Below, piece after piece: positions 18,683 to 28,265 of a DNA stretch of 64,000 nt; positions within the stretch are counted from its first letter, which is position 1; every line of letters starts with the position of its first letter. The translations under genes were made by a program, and so were the position numbers. Source of the DNA: Oceanospirillum maris DSM 6286 (lineage in GTDB: Bacteria > Pseudomonadota > Gammaproteobacteria > Pseudomonadales > Halomonadaceae); assembly GCF_000422865.1 (NCBI RefSeq), contig NZ_KE383938.1, forward strand, positions 40,115 through 104,114, in the 5' to 3' direction. Under the pieces are notes generated by a model. The model searched no databases and was not told the DNA's origin. It was given only the letters and a program-made list of their open reading frames with translations.

Positions 18683-19912
18683 ATGGGTGCGCTATCCCAT
18701 GTTCGCGTACTGGATATGAGCCGTATTCTGGCAGGCCCTTGGGCAGGTCAAATGTTAGCGGATCTTGGTGCCGATGTTATCAAAGTGGAACGTCCCAAAC
18801 GAGGAGATGATACCCGTAGCTGGGGGCCTCCGTGGGTGCCTACGCACAGTGATCGTCGAGGAGAAGCCGCGTATTATCTTTGCGCCAATCGCAATAAACG
18901 CTCTCTCGCCCTCGACATCACCAGCCCTCAAGGGCAAGAGATTATTCGTAACCTTGCGGCAAGTAGTGATATTTTTTTAGAAAACTACAAAGTTGGCGGT
19001 CTTAAAAAATACGGACTAGATTACGACAGCCTAAAAAAGATTAATCCGCGCCTTATCTACTGCTCAATTACGGGCTTTGGCCAAGATGGCCCTTACGCTA
19101 AACGCGCCGGTTACGATTTTCTCATTCAAGCTATGAGCGGCTTAATGAGTATTACCGGTGAAAAAGATGGCAACCCTGGAGCTGGCCCGCAAAAAGTAGG
19201 CGTAGCCCTTACCGATGTGCTAACGGGAATGTATGCCACCACCGGCGTACTTGCAGCTTTGGCTTCTCGGGATCAAACAGGAGAAGGTCAGTATATTGAT
19301 ATTGCCCTAATGGACGTACAAGTTGCTTGCCTTGCAAACCAAGCGATGAACTATCTGGTTTCGGGTAACTCACCTCAGCGTCTGGGTAATGCTCACCCTA
19401 ATATCGTGCCCTATCAAAGTTTTGAAACCGCCGATGGCTATATGGTTCTTGCGGTGGGTAACGACGATCAGTTTGCTAAATTCTGCCATGAAGCAGGCTT
19501 ACCGGAATTAGCTCAAGACAAACGATTCACCGCCAATGATCAGCGAGTGGCCTATCGTGAGCCTCTGCTAGAGATTCTTCAGCCGGTCATCCGCCAACGG
19601 AGCACTGCGGATTGGATTGCTTCTCTTGAAGCCTTATCCGTACCCTGCGGCCCTATTAACAGCATCGGTGAAGCCTTTAATGACCCACAGATCAAAGCCC
19701 GGGGGATGCGGTTGGATATCCCAAACCCAGAATCAGTCAGCGGAACCATGCCTTCAGTGGCAAACCCATTGAAAATGTCTGGCACACCGATCACCTACGA
19801 CACCCCAGCCCCCCTTTTAGGCCAGCATACCAAGGCTATATTAGATGAAGCAGGGTTAAGTAAAGAGCAAGTAGCGCTCTTACTACGTGAAGGGATTATT
19901 TCAGATCGGTAA
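18683..19912 (+). CDS. gcdG: Class III CoA-transferase (CaiB/BaiF family), probable glutarate CoA-transferase
   Basis: A 409-residue family III CoA-transferase. The N-terminus LSHVRVLDMSRILAGPWAGQ and the motif GADVIKVERPKRGDDTR are typical. The catalytic Asp (equivalent to Asp169 of formyl-CoA transferase) lies in VALTDVLTG at about residue 178. I chose ATG 18683 because GAGGGAG is correctly spaced; the frame is open further upstream but through the promoter. Neighbouring LysR gene and the shared promoter motif with gcdH suggest it activates glutarate to glutaryl-CoA using succinyl-CoA. Other dicarboxylates remain possible. Confidence 0.87.
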   Translation: MGALSHVRVLDMSRILAGPWAGQMLADLGADVIKVERPKRGDDTRSWGPPWVPTHSDRRGEAAYYLCANRNKRSLALDITSPQGQEIIRNLAASSDIFLENYKVGGLKKYGLDYDSLKKINPRLIYCSITGFGQDGPYAKRAGYDFLIQAMSGLMSITGEKDGNPGAGPQKVGVALTDVLTGMYATTGVLAALASRDQTGEGQYIDIALMDVQVACLANQAMNYLVSGNSPQRLGNAHPNIVPYQSFETADGYMVLAVGNDDQFAKFCHEAGLPELAQDKRFTANDQRVAYREPLLEILQPVIRQRSTADWIASLEALSVPCGPINSIGEAFNDPQIKARGMRLDIPNPESVSGTMPSVANPLKMSGTPITYDTPAPLLGQHTKAILDEAGLSKEQVALLLREGIISDR

Positions 19913-19933
19913 TAGCAAGGCGTAATGTCTACG

Positions 19934-19987
19934 AAAAAAGCTGGCCTAGCGTAATAATAGATAGGCCAGTGTTTTTTCAGATACTAG
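19934..19987. terminator. Terminator after the CoA-transferase gene
   Basis: CTGGCCTA (19941-19948) pairs with TAGGCCAG (19972-19979). An A-run precedes and TGTTTTTT follows, so it can work for both converging transcripts. Confidence 0.75.
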
Positions 19988-20009
19988 ATACTGTTCCGGC
20001 AAGATCACT

Positions 20010-20354
20010 TCAAACCAAATTAAAGAATCTAAATCCACAGTAAAGCACCACCCCTATAACTGTTACGATAATCAATAGTGGAAGAAGTATCTTTGGATAC
20101 CATGTTAAAAACAGCATAGGCATGAATGCAACGATACCTAAGTAAACTAAACCAGTGGATAATCCGATTGATAGCCCATTAATTTCTGACCAAAGCACGC
20201 CGCTCCAGAGCATAACACCCCATGCTAAAAAGCTTAAAGCAGTCCTAGCAAGATAAGGTAATGTTCGACCCAATATCGACTTTTGGTGACGGGCCATGTT
20301 GATAGCCAACAAAATACAAGCCGATATAGAAAAGAAAAAGCTTGCAGTAATCAT
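20010..20354 (-). CDS. DUF3325-like small membrane protein
   Basis: A 114-residue protein with about four hydrophobic segments. Its ATG overlaps the stop of the PepSY gene as ATGA, indicating translational coupling. Small membrane proteins of the DUF3325 type are regular companions of PepSY-domain and DUF3649 genes at TonB-receptor loci. Its role in iron acquisition is inferred from position. It is the last gene of the Fur-type operon. Confidence 0.75.
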   Translation of the reverse strand: MITASFFFSISACILLAINMARHQKSILGRTLPYLARTALSFLAWGVMLWSGVLWSEINGLSIGLSTGLVYLGIVAFMPMLFLTWYPKILLPLLIIVTVIGVVLYCGFRFFNLV

Positions 20355-21949
20355 ACTGGGTTTCCTAAGGGCTTAGAGATATTACGTTTAACAGCGGAAG
20401 TGCCAGATAGCCGAGTAAGTACACGGGCAATCAAGAAGAATAAGATGGCAAATAGTATCAATAAGCTGTCAACGCTAACGAGTATCCAGTCACCGTTCAT
20501 CAAAGACACTGGCAGTCCACTGTTTCCAAGAGTTAAATTATAAAGCGGGAGCATGGCATAAAGAGCCGCTGTTAGTAGGCATTGCTCTTGCCAGGCCTGA
20601 TATCGAGAGCGTAGAAACGAATGAATGAAACACAGTCCCCACACGATAAAAAACACTCTAATTTCCCACAGTTGTCGATCAAAGAAATCCATAGGTAATA
20701 ACCGATTTGCCCAGAAGCCGGCGGCAATAGCCAAAGGCAAGCCGATTAAAGCTCCAAGATTTAAATGGCGAACCGTATTTATACCTCGATGTAAATCGCT
20801 ACCTGGTTTTCGTTGACGCTTAACAACCCAAAGCACAGCTCCAGAGGCAATCATTAACGTACCGATAAGGCCTGCTATAAAATAAACCCAGCGCTGAAAC
20901 GGAGCGGCAAAATTCAGCTTATGCAATCCAGCCATAACATTATAAGTCGCACGGGCGACGCTTGGCTTCTGCGATCGAATCAACGTAGTTTGCCCTGTTG
21001 ATGCTTCATACTTTAATTGTTCACCCCTACCTTGATTGAATAACGTACCCCCACTTCGCTCTCTCAGCTCAATATTAGCTGCCCCTGTAGGGTTCTCTAT
21101 TTGCACTCTAGAAATGCCCGAAGGCCAGCGGTGAGTCATATCCGTATGTAAAGCGGCTATTGTTTCAAGTAATGGTGTCTCTCGTTTATTTTGATCAAGT
21201 GATTGATGTTCCATTAGTCCACTTCGACCACCAGCACTAGCCATATAGGCGCGACGATCACCATCAAAGGCACTTTCAATTCCCCACGGGATGAATAAAT
21301 ACATCAACAAGAATAGGCCGCTTAGCGTAATCATAAGATGAAAAGGAATCATCAATACCGAACTCGCATTGTGCAAGTCCATCCATGAGCGCTGGCCTTT
21401 GTTGGGCCTAAAAGTAAAAAACTCAGCAAAGATTTTTTTGTGCACAATAATGCCGGTTATTAAGGCAATCAGCATAGCAAGAGTTGCAATACCAACAATC
21501 CAGCGGGCGAGCTCTCGGGGGATTCCATACAGGTCAAAGTGTACTCGGTACAAAAAATCTGCAAAGCGTGTTTCTCTGGCCGCAATATTGCTGCCATTAG
21601 AGCTCAGCTGACGATATTGCCCTCCAAACTTACTCACCCGCTCGCCTTGATCAAACCAACGTAATTCAATTACAGGATAACGAGCATCAGGCAAATCAAT
21701 ACGCCACTGAGATGCATTGGAAGCGTTATATTCTAGATAATTGAGGGCATGTCGAAGTGCCTGCTCTTCTGTTATGTCACTTGTGACATGTAATTCAGGC
21801 TGTAGCCAGTAATCTAACTCTGCGCGAAAAAAGCTAAGAGTTCCTGTCAGGAAAACGAAATACAACAACCAAATAAATGGTAAACCACTCCACGTATGTA
21901 TCCATGAGTTACTACGCCTAAAACCTATTTTCTTACTGGACTGAGCCAT
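20351..21949 (-). CDS. PepSY-associated membrane protein, siderophore/iron utilisation type
   Basis: A 532-residue inner-membrane protein of the PepSY_TM family (PiuB/FegB/FoxB-like). The N-terminal helix WIHTWSGLPFIWLLYFVFLTGTLSFF is characteristic, with a His-containing helix DLHNASSVLMIPFHLMITLSGLF and a third group around GALIGLPLAIAAGF. Periplasmic PepSY-like loops lie between. Relatives are proposed to reduce or release iron from siderophores at the inner membrane. ATG 21949 follows the upstream stop by one base (TAATATG), so the genes are coupled. Confidence 0.87.
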   Translation of the reverse strand: MAQSSKKIGFRRSNSWIHTWSGLPFIWLLYFVFLTGTLSFFRAELDYWLQPELHVTSDITEEQALRHALNYLEYNASNASQWRIDLPDARYPVIELRWFDQGERVSKFGGQYRQLSSNGSNIAARETRFADFLYRVHFDLYGIPRELARWIVGIATLAMLIALITGIIVHKKIFAEFFTFRPNKGQRSWMDLHNASSVLMIPFHLMITLSGLFLLMYLFIPWGIESAFDGDRRAYMASAGGRSGLMEHQSLDQNKRETPLLETIAALHTDMTHRWPSGISRVQIENPTGAANIELRERSGGTLFNQGRGEQLKYEASTGQTTLIRSQKPSVARATYNVMAGLHKLNFAAPFQRWVYFIAGLIGTLMIASGAVLWVVKRQRKPGSDLHRGINTVRHLNLGALIGLPLAIAAGFWANRLLPMDFFDRQLWEIRVFFIVWGLCFIHSFLRSRYQAWQEQCLLTAALYAMLPLYNLTLGNSGLPVSLMNGDWILVSVDSLLILFAILFFLIARVLTRLSGTSAVKRNISKPLGNPV

Positions 21950-21950
21950 A

Positions 21951-22283
21951 TTAACCACCTATTTTTTTCAGCAGTAATGGCAAAATGAGACAGATAGCAG
22001 CAAGAGTTATCCCCGTAAGTAAGCGCTGAATATTTCTAATATAGAACGTACTTATCGTGATAATGACAGGTACAAAAAAAGCTAACATAGTGGCTGTCAA
22101 AACAGCATCAGCAGGAGGAAGGGGCAGTACAAGGCTTAAACTTGCAGCGGTTAAGGCTGAAAGAATATAGCTGGCTAGCAATACAATAAAGAGCCGAACA
22201 GCGACACCCCAAGGGCGATACCCAAGTAAATCAGGCGGTGCCGGTTTTTTATTTTTAGAGGAAGATAAAGATACTTGAACCAT
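21951..22283 (-). CDS. DUF3649-like small membrane protein
   Basis: A 110-residue protein with three hydrophobic segments after a polar, Lys/Pro-rich N-terminus. It sits between the TonB receptor gene and the PepSY gene on the same strand. DUF3649 proteins occur in this arrangement in other gammaproteobacteria. The function is unknown; iron uptake is inferred from the neighbours. The stop codon lies one base before the next start codon. Confidence 0.75.
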   Translation of the reverse strand: MVQVSLSSSKNKKPAPPDLLGYRPWGVAVRLFIVLLASYILSALTAASLSLVLPLPPADAVLTATMLAFFVPVIITISTFYIRNIQRLLTGITLAAICLILPLLLKKIGG

Positions 22284-22312
22284 GCGAATAGATACCTACA
22301 AAATAAGCGCAA

Positions 22313-22361
22313 CCGACCTTTTCGCCCTTGCTTTCCATAGGGCTTAGTTGCAAAAGGTCGG
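22313..22361 (-). terminator. Intercistronic hairpin after the TonB receptor gene
   Basis: CCGACCTTTT pairs with AAAAGGTCGG, and an inner GCCCT pairs with AGGGC. No T-run follows immediately on the minus strand. It may lower expression of the small membrane genes relative to the receptor, or protect the receptor mRNA end. Confidence 0.55.
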
Positions 22362-22430
22362 CTATCTCAAAAGAGAAGTTGCATTAAAATCAATCTACAG
22401 CAGGAGGCTGGAGTTCAATTAATAGGCTTA

Positions 22431-24503
22431 TTAGAAATCAACGCTTAAGCCAAGGTTTAAACGGCGACCATCAAGCACAACACCGTAAGTCTCATTGGTT
22501 ACTTCTTTATTGAGCAGGTTGTAAACACCTGCTTTTACATAGGCTGCAGTTGTCAGCTGATAAGCTAATCCAGTATCAATAAAACCATAACCCGGTGTGC
22601 CATCAGAAATAGAGCTTCGCCCCATATAGTCTGAAGTCTTGCCGCGATAGTTACCTTGTAGCCATAAATTCAATTGCTCCGTTTTTTGCCAATCTAAATT
22701 GGCATTCAACATGTGCTTAGGAATTTTATTAAGTGGCTCACCCTTGAATTCACCACTTTTTTGTTCTGATTCTGTATAGGTATAACTGGCACTAAGAAGC
22801 ATTTCTGGCGTTAGATTGTAGTCAACACTAGCCTCAACTCCTCGTATTTGAGCACTATCAATATTTTTACGTGAACTGACGAAGGTATGAGGGTTCCCTC
22901 CGTAGGAGCATTCATCCCAAGTCGAGACATCATTTCTGTCGTAATCACTATCTTCACACAAACGATCTTCGGCAATCTTATCTTTGAAGTCAGTCTGGAA
23001 GAGCATCACGCTGGTATTCAACCCAGTGCTTACATCATCAAAAACAAAGCCCATTTCATAACTGGTACTTTTTTCTGGTGAAAGATCCGGGTTACCAATG
23101 ATAACCGCTCTAGGGTGAGGAGCTGGAGAACCTCCGCCACCAGTGCCACGACCAAAACCCTCTGTCGCTTCTGCCAACCCAGGTTGTTGATAACCGGTGG
23201 AAACACCACCTTTGACAGCAAACTCTGACGTCACACGGTAGTTTGCATAAATTCGAGGGGAGAGGTGTCCATCAAACAATTCATCCTTGTTATAACGAAG
23301 CCCTGTAGTTAGATTCAGCTTTTCATTAATAGCCCAATCAAACTCGGTGAAAACAGCAGCAATCCAACGGTCAGCACTTCTGACAGCACTAGGAATATTT
23401 GAGTCTAGTAGCCCATTAGTTTCATCCGTGAAATTTTCATACTTATACTGGCCACCAAACGTAAGTGTATGCTCTCCAAGAAAATAGGAACCCTGAGTAT
23501 TAAGTGTCGTGATTTCTTCTTTCTTGGTTTCAGCCTGAACCCGCTCTGAAGTGTCGTACTGTAAAAAAGTATTGAGGAATAGATTATCGTAACGTCCTTC
23601 ATGGGATACGAGATAAATATCTTTATCGTAGCGCATCGACGATCCATCACTATCCTCATCAATACTTTTACCAGTGGTCGTGGTCGTCCTTAATGTCGAC
23701 GCATCGTAGGAAAGAGCGAACTCATTCTGCTCGTTCGGCGTAACAAAAAACTTTACCCCACCTTGCTTACGAGTCGTTTGAGGCTTACTTGCCGCAGAAT
23801 CTCCACCTCCAGAAAAATCACTCTCATCAAGCCCTAGCCAGCTGCCGCTGATTTGTGCAGAAAGCAACTCAGGTATAATTGTGCCACCGGTGAAAATATC
23901 TACCTGCTGTTCATCATTATTTAAATTGTTTAATGATTTTGTATATTCCGTACTAATGGAACCTGACCAAACACCACTATTACGGCGGGTAATAATATTA
24001 ATAACACCGCCCATTGCCTCAGAGCCGTAAAGAGATGACATAGGGCCTCGGATTACTTCGATGCGCTCAACCATAGTAATAGGTGGCAATCCAATCTGTT
24101 TACCGCCATCAGAGCCATTCGTGTTAACTGAACGACCTGCAGAAATAGGCCGCCCATCAACTAGGTAAAGCGTGTATTTATCATCCATTCCCCGAATAGT
24201 AATGTCTTGCATATTGCCACCACCGGAGACATAAACCCCAGGAATATTTTTAACGGCATCAACAATACTTGTGAAGGATTTTTTGGCGAGATCATCGTGT
24301 GAAATAACAGAAATACTAGCAGGCGCATCAATAATATTTTGCTCAAATCCCGCTGCCGTCACCACCATGCTATCTTGAATCATACTGTTTTTTTGAATAG
24401 CATCCTGCGCTAACGCCGGAAAGCTTAAAGCGATTGTTATCGCTACGCTAAGCGGAGTGAATGTAAATCTAGCGAGTGAAGGAGCAGTTGTAAATTGCGT
24501 CAT
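22431..24503 (-). CDS. TonB-dependent outer-membrane receptor (catecholate siderophore type)
   Basis: A 690-residue outer-membrane receptor. A signal peptide ends near ALAQDA, a TonB box follows (DSMVVTAAG, about residues 44-52), then the plug (SISVISHDDLAKKSFTSIVDAVKNIPGV) with VERIEVIRGPMSSLYGSEAMGGVINIITRR, and a beta-barrel ending in Phe (LGLSVDF). The style is FepA/CirA/BfeA rather than hydroxamate receptors. AAGGG lies seven bases before ATG 24503. A strong Fur box lies about 30 bases upstream. The ligand is unknown; a ferric catecholate is the best guess. No siderophore synthesis genes are present. Confidence 0.93.
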   Translation of the reverse strand: MTQFTTAPSLARFTFTPLSVAITIALSFPALAQDAIQKNSMIQDSMVVTAAGFEQNIIDAPASISVISHDDLAKKSFTSIVDAVKNIPGVYVSGGGNMQDITIRGMDDKYTLYLVDGRPISAGRSVNTNGSDGGKQIGLPPITMVERIEVIRGPMSSLYGSEAMGGVINIITRRNSGVWSGSISTEYTKSLNNLNNDEQQVDIFTGGTIIPELLSAQISGSWLGLDESDFSGGGDSAASKPQTTRKQGGVKFFVTPNEQNEFALSYDASTLRTTTTTGKSIDEDSDGSSMRYDKDIYLVSHEGRYDNLFLNTFLQYDTSERVQAETKKEEITTLNTQGSYFLGEHTLTFGGQYKYENFTDETNGLLDSNIPSAVRSADRWIAAVFTEFDWAINEKLNLTTGLRYNKDELFDGHLSPRIYANYRVTSEFAVKGGVSTGYQQPGLAEATEGFGRGTGGGGSPAPHPRAVIIGNPDLSPEKSTSYEMGFVFDDVSTGLNTSVMLFQTDFKDKIAEDRLCEDSDYDRNDVSTWDECSYGGNPHTFVSSRKNIDSAQIRGVEASVDYNLTPEMLLSASYTYTESEQKSGEFKGEPLNKIPKHMLNANLDWQKTEQLNLWLQGNYRGKTSDYMGRSSISDGTPGYGFIDTGLAYQLTTAAYVKAGVYNLLNKEVTNETYGVVLDGRRLNLGLSVDF

Positions 24504-24534
24504 GTAAAACCCTTATGGCATTCAAGCATTCATT

Positions 24535-24553
24535 GATAATGATAATATCTATC
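24535..24553 (-). promoter_or_regulatory. Fur box upstream of the TonB receptor gene
   Basis: The 19 bases match the E. coli Fur consensus (GATAATGATAATCATTATC) at 16 positions. A second partly overlapping ATCAAATGATAA element continues to 24566. It sits directly in front of the receptor start, so iron repression of the whole minus-strand operon is likely. Confidence 0.85.
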
Positions 24554-24566
24554 AAATGATAACAAC

Positions 24567-25271
24567 TTAGATTTGAAGGGCGATGGCATTTACAATATTT
24601 ACAACCTTAAGCTTGCAGGCTGTAGGAGGTAGGTCTCAAAATAAGAAATTGGAAAGCTTAAAAAAATAATCAAAAAAATTGAGCTTAATATTTATCAACG
24701 TCGTAAGTATATTTCTGCATGCACGGCTCTATTCCCTCACTTTATTAAACCCAAGTCACGAAGCGCTAAAAACCTTGCTACATTACGACACAGAATTAGC
24801 GCCAAAATGTGTCACCTAACGTCACAACCCGTAACAGATAAAGCTTGAAAGCCGTATGGATATTGGTTTTAAGCATGAGCCAAGTCATTTTTTTTCACTC
24901 GACTAAAGGCTATCTTATTGAAATAGTTATGTTATTTTCCTCTACTGCATCACCTTAGTGCATTATTGTTTTTCTATGGGCATAAACAAAGCACACCCCC
25001 TTCTATCAATAAAATTTATGATAAATATAAATGTCATATCCTTTACTTATTCATCGTGTCTATATAACTTCGTGGTTAGGTTGTGAGGCTTCGTAGGTTA
25101 AATGTTAAGAAATAGTGGGTTTAGCCTCTATTTTTTGATCCAAGACCCCTTACAACGTACCGATGACGCCCCCTGTCGTCGACCCTTACTGGTAAGGCCA
25201 CTAAGATGGTTCAGCCGGTGCAGATGATGCCCCTAACATTTGAACTTATAACAATTAAAGTGAGCAAAAAG
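24567..25271. other. 700-base intergenic region between the iron operon and the TRAP operon
   Basis: The two operons diverge here. The stretch is AT-rich without a credible gene, RNA fold or repeat. The 3' half must hold the TRAP operon promoter; the T-N11-A box of gcdG/gcdH is not present. Confidence 0.5.
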
Positions 25272-26291
25272 ATGCTGAAGAAAATCGGTCAACTGAAGAA
25301 ACAGATTTTGACAGGCTCCCTTGCGGTTGCAATGGGTCTAGGCGCTATGACTTCTACGGCACAAGCTGCAGAACATAACTGGCGTTTTGCTAACTTGTAC
25401 TCTCGTGGTACAGCTTTTGGTGAAGTTTATGGCAACATGGCTAAGAACATCGAGAAGATGTCTGGTGGTCGTATTTCCGTAAAAATGATGTACGCCGGTG
25501 AAGGTGTTTCTACTACAGGTATTTTGGGCGCTGTTAAATCTGGCCTGATCACCATGGGTGCTCACTTTCAACCAATGAATGCGGGTGAGTTACCTGCAGG
25601 TATTGTTGAAGTAGGTCTGCCAGGCGGCACCACTGATGTTGCGAAATTAAGCGTTCTGTTCCATGAAGATGGCTGGAATGAAGTGCTAACTCGCGCCTAC
25701 GGCGAACAAGGTCTTGTTTACTTAGATCCTTACATCCAGCCTCCTGTTTACCTGCTAACCAAAAAGCCAATCAACTCAGTTGCTGATTTTGAAGGTCTGA
25801 AGCTACGCGCACCAGGCGCTTATGGTAAGTTTGTTCGTAACCTAGGTGCATCTCCTGTTTCTATGAGCTGGAGTGAAATTTACACCGGTCTAGCAACAGG
25901 CGTAATCGACGGTTCTATCGGTTCTAACTTGATCGATCACCGCGATGGTAACCACGTTGAAGTGGCTAAGTACATGTACCGTCTACCTCTAGCGGGTGCT
26001 CAAGTATTACCTGTTGTTGTAAACCAAAAAGCTTGGAACAAACTGCCTGAAGATCTACAGGCGATTGTGAAAGGCGCAACAGCGATTCATGCACGTGAGC
26101 AAATGACTAAATCTCGTCTATGGGAATCTGAAGCTATTGCTGATATGGAAGCAAAAGGCATGAAATGGAGCCCAATGCCTAGCGATGCTGACAAAGCCGC
26201 ATGGTCTAAAGCTGGTGAGTCTCTGTGGGATGAGTATGCAAAAGCAGATAAGTTCAGCGCTGAACTGATCGAAATCCTGAAAAAGAACTAA
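25272..26291 (+). CDS. dctP: TRAP transporter solute-binding protein (DctP family)
   Basis: A 339-residue periplasmic binding protein. From ATG 25272 the signal peptide (MLKKIGQLKKQILTG...) ends at AQAAEHNW. GTG 25260 and ATG 25206 are upstream alternatives without better support. The DctP fold is clear: KLRAPGAYGKFVRNLGASPVSMSWSEIYTGLATGVIDGS contains the selectivity helix region. The ligand is probably an organic anion, but the specificity Arg cannot be tied to a compound. A strong terminator hairpin separates it from dctQ, allowing higher expression. Proximity to the glutarate genes makes glutarate or another dicarboxylate a candidate (inference). Confidence 0.92.
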   Translation: MLKKIGQLKKQILTGSLAVAMGLGAMTSTAQAAEHNWRFANLYSRGTAFGEVYGNMAKNIEKMSGGRISVKMMYAGEGVSTTGILGAVKSGLITMGAHFQPMNAGELPAGIVEVGLPGGTTDVAKLSVLFHEDGWNEVLTRAYGEQGLVYLDPYIQPPVYLLTKKPINSVADFEGLKLRAPGAYGKFVRNLGASPVSMSWSEIYTGLATGVIDGSIGSNLIDHRDGNHVEVAKYMYRLPLAGAQVLPVVVNQKAWNKLPEDLQAIVKGATAIHAREQMTKSRLWESEAIADMEAKGMKWSPMPSDADKAAWSKAGESLWDEYAKADKFSAELIEILKKN

Positions 26292-26332
26292 GTTATAACT
26301 AACTAAAATTCTGACTCAAGATTATGTTGTTG

Positions 26333-26364
26333 AATAAAGGGCGCACTCCGCCCTTTATTTTTTT
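26333..26364 (+). terminator. Terminator/attenuator between dctP and dctQ
   Basis: AATAAAGGGCG pairs perfectly (11 bp) with CGCCCTTTATT over a five-base loop, followed by a T-run. It lies inside an operon whose downstream genes have no obvious promoter of their own, so partial termination probably sets a high binding-protein to permease ratio. Confidence 0.88.
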
Positions 26365-26383
26365 CACTGCAGGCGTAAGTGTT

Positions 26384-26938
26384 ATGGTTAAAAAAATATT
26401 TACTTTTTACTGCTCATGGATTGATCAGCTTGTTCGTATAGTAGGGCAAAGCGTTTCTATTTTAATGCCCCTTCTGGCCTTAGTGATCGCTTTCGAAGTG
26501 GGTTCACGATACCTTTTTAACCATCCTACTATTTGGGCTTATGATACCTCTTTGTTTTTGTCGGCTTACTTGGTTGGTCTGGGTGGTGCTTATGCCTATC
26601 AGAAAAAGACCCATATTAACGTCGATATCCTTTACCTATCCGTTTCGCCAAAAACAAAGCGTGTTTTTGATGTCCTAACGGGCCTACTCGCCATGTTTTT
26701 TATGTTTATTCTGATGATGATCGCCTATGAAAAGTTCGGCGAAGCACTACAGTTTAACTATCGAAAAATGAGTAACTGGGCACCGCCTACCCACCATTTC
26801 TGGATGATGCTTGTGGTCTCTGGGGCTCTCGTCTCTCTGCAGATTACCAGCAATATGGTTAAAGATATTTATTATGTTATTAACGGACACCCGTTGATTG
26901 CCGTGCCAGAAGAAGAGGATTCAGAAGATGGGAATTGA
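26384..26938 (+). CDS. dctQ: TRAP transporter small permease (DctQ)
   Basis: A 184-residue inner-membrane protein with four transmembrane helices. The DctQ features are visible: EVGSRYLFNHPTIWAYDTSLFLSAYLVGLGGAYAYQKKTHINVDIL. I chose ATG 26384 because the upstream extension runs through the terminator. The C-terminus ends in an acidic tail (EEEDSEDGN) and overlaps the dctM start by 11 bases, so translation is coupled. Confidence 0.93.
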   Translation: MVKKIFTFYCSWIDQLVRIVGQSVSILMPLLALVIAFEVGSRYLFNHPTIWAYDTSLFLSAYLVGLGGAYAYQKKTHINVDILYLSVSPKTKRVFDVLTGLLAMFFMFILMMIAYEKFGEALQFNYRKMSNWAPPTHHFWMMLVVSGALVSLQITSNMVKDIYYVINGHPLIAVPEEEDSEDGN

Positions 26939-28247
26939 GGTGCTAAGCGGCATTTTGCTGCTGTGTATTTTAGTCAGCTTTGCGTTGGGCGCGCCGGTTG
27001 GCTTTGCCCTTGGCGGCATTGCAATGGCTGTAGGCTATGCCACATGGGGGGAGGGTATTTTCAATATTCTGCCTAATACGTTTGAATCAACCATGTTTAG
27101 CTTCATTCTGTTGGCTATTCCCCTGTATATCTATATGGGACAGTTGTTGACGCGCTCGGGTATTGGCGATGCGATGTTTAACGCCAGTCAGCTGGTGATC
27201 GGTAAGATCCGTGGCTCTTTGGCAATTAGTGTGATTGGGGTTTGCTCCATGATCGGTGCCATGGTGGGTATTATCGGTGCCGGTATTATGACCTCTGGTA
27301 GTATTGCTCTGAAGCCAATGCTTGACCGTGGTTACGATAAAAAACTGGCGCTTGGTGTGATTATGGCCGGTGGCGGTCTGGGTATCCTCATTCCACCGAG
27401 TGTTCCTATGATCATGTTTGCCGCATCCACCCAAAACTCTGTGGGTAAGATGTTTGTCGCAGCGCTATTTCCTGCGCTCTTAGCCATTATCGTATTAGTT
27501 ACCTACATTCTGATCAGCTGTAAATTAAACCCTGAACGTGCGCCTATCGATACAGGCGTAGAATCAAAAATGACACCCAAAGAAAAAGTCCGCACCTTGC
27601 GTGATGGCTTTATGTCGGTGCTTCTGATTTTTGCGGTACTGGGCAGTATTATTAGTGGTATTGCCACGCCAACAGAGTCGGGTGCTATTGGTGTTGTGGG
27701 TGCGGTTATTCTAGCGTTCTTCTTCAAGCGCTTCCGCTTTGGCATGTTCAGAATGGCCGGTATGGAAACCGCTATGCTGGTGAGCGTGGCGATGTGGATT
27801 ATTCTGGGTGCTTCCTTGTTCAGCAATTTCCACTTGCTGATGGGCGTTCAGGATATGATTGCTAACTTTACTCAGGACTTGGGTCTGCCGCCGATGGGCG
27901 TGATCATTCTGATGCAGTTAGTCATGCTAGCCCTAGGCTTTATCGTTGACGAATTTATTATCGTCTTGATGTGCGCACCGCTATTTACACCCATTGTGGT
28001 TGATCTAGGCTTTGATCCTATTTGGTTCGGTATTCTAATGATTCTGAATATTGAAATTGCCGTGCAAACACCACCTTATGGCTTTGCTCTTTTCTACCTA
28101 AAAGGGATCGCACCTCCCGATGTCACCATGCTCGATATTTATAAATCGGTGACACCTTTTATTTTGTTGAAACTCATGGTACTTATCATCTGCATGTTGA
28201 ACCCTGACTTGGTAATGTGGTTACCGAACAAAGTAATGGGTGACTAA
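26928..28247 (+). CDS. dctM: TRAP transporter large permease (DctM)
   Basis: A 439-residue membrane subunit with about 12 helices that couples Na+ flow to solute uptake. The family signature GAPVGFALGGIAM is near the N-terminus; LLAIPLYIYMGQLLTRSGIGDAMFN and GGGLGILIPPSVPMIMFAASTQNSVGKMF are typical. ATG 26928 has AGAGGA upstream and overlaps the end of dctQ. It is followed 18 bases later by a UspA gene. Confidence 0.95.
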   Translation: MGIEVLSGILLLCILVSFALGAPVGFALGGIAMAVGYATWGEGIFNILPNTFESTMFSFILLAIPLYIYMGQLLTRSGIGDAMFNASQLVIGKIRGSLAISVIGVCSMIGAMVGIIGAGIMTSGSIALKPMLDRGYDKKLALGVIMAGGGLGILIPPSVPMIMFAASTQNSVGKMFVAALFPALLAIIVLVTYILISCKLNPERAPIDTGVESKMTPKEKVRTLRDGFMSVLLIFAVLGSIISGIATPTESGAIGVVGAVILAFFFKRFRFGMFRMAGMETAMLVSVAMWIILGASLFSNFHLLMGVQDMIANFTQDLGLPPMGVIILMQLVMLALGFIVDEFIIVLMCAPLFTPIVVDLGFDPIWFGILMILNIEIAVQTPPYGFALFYLKGIAPPDVTMLDIYKSVTPFILLKLMVLIICMLNPDLVMWLPNKVMGD

Positions 28248-28265
28248 GGGAAATAAGAGGTCGTT

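Noticed and set aside
25000..25271. Possible third copy of the gcd promoter box before the TRAP operon
   Set aside because: TCTATATAAC near 25060 resembles part of it, but the T-N11-A box and the TTGTA phase are absent.
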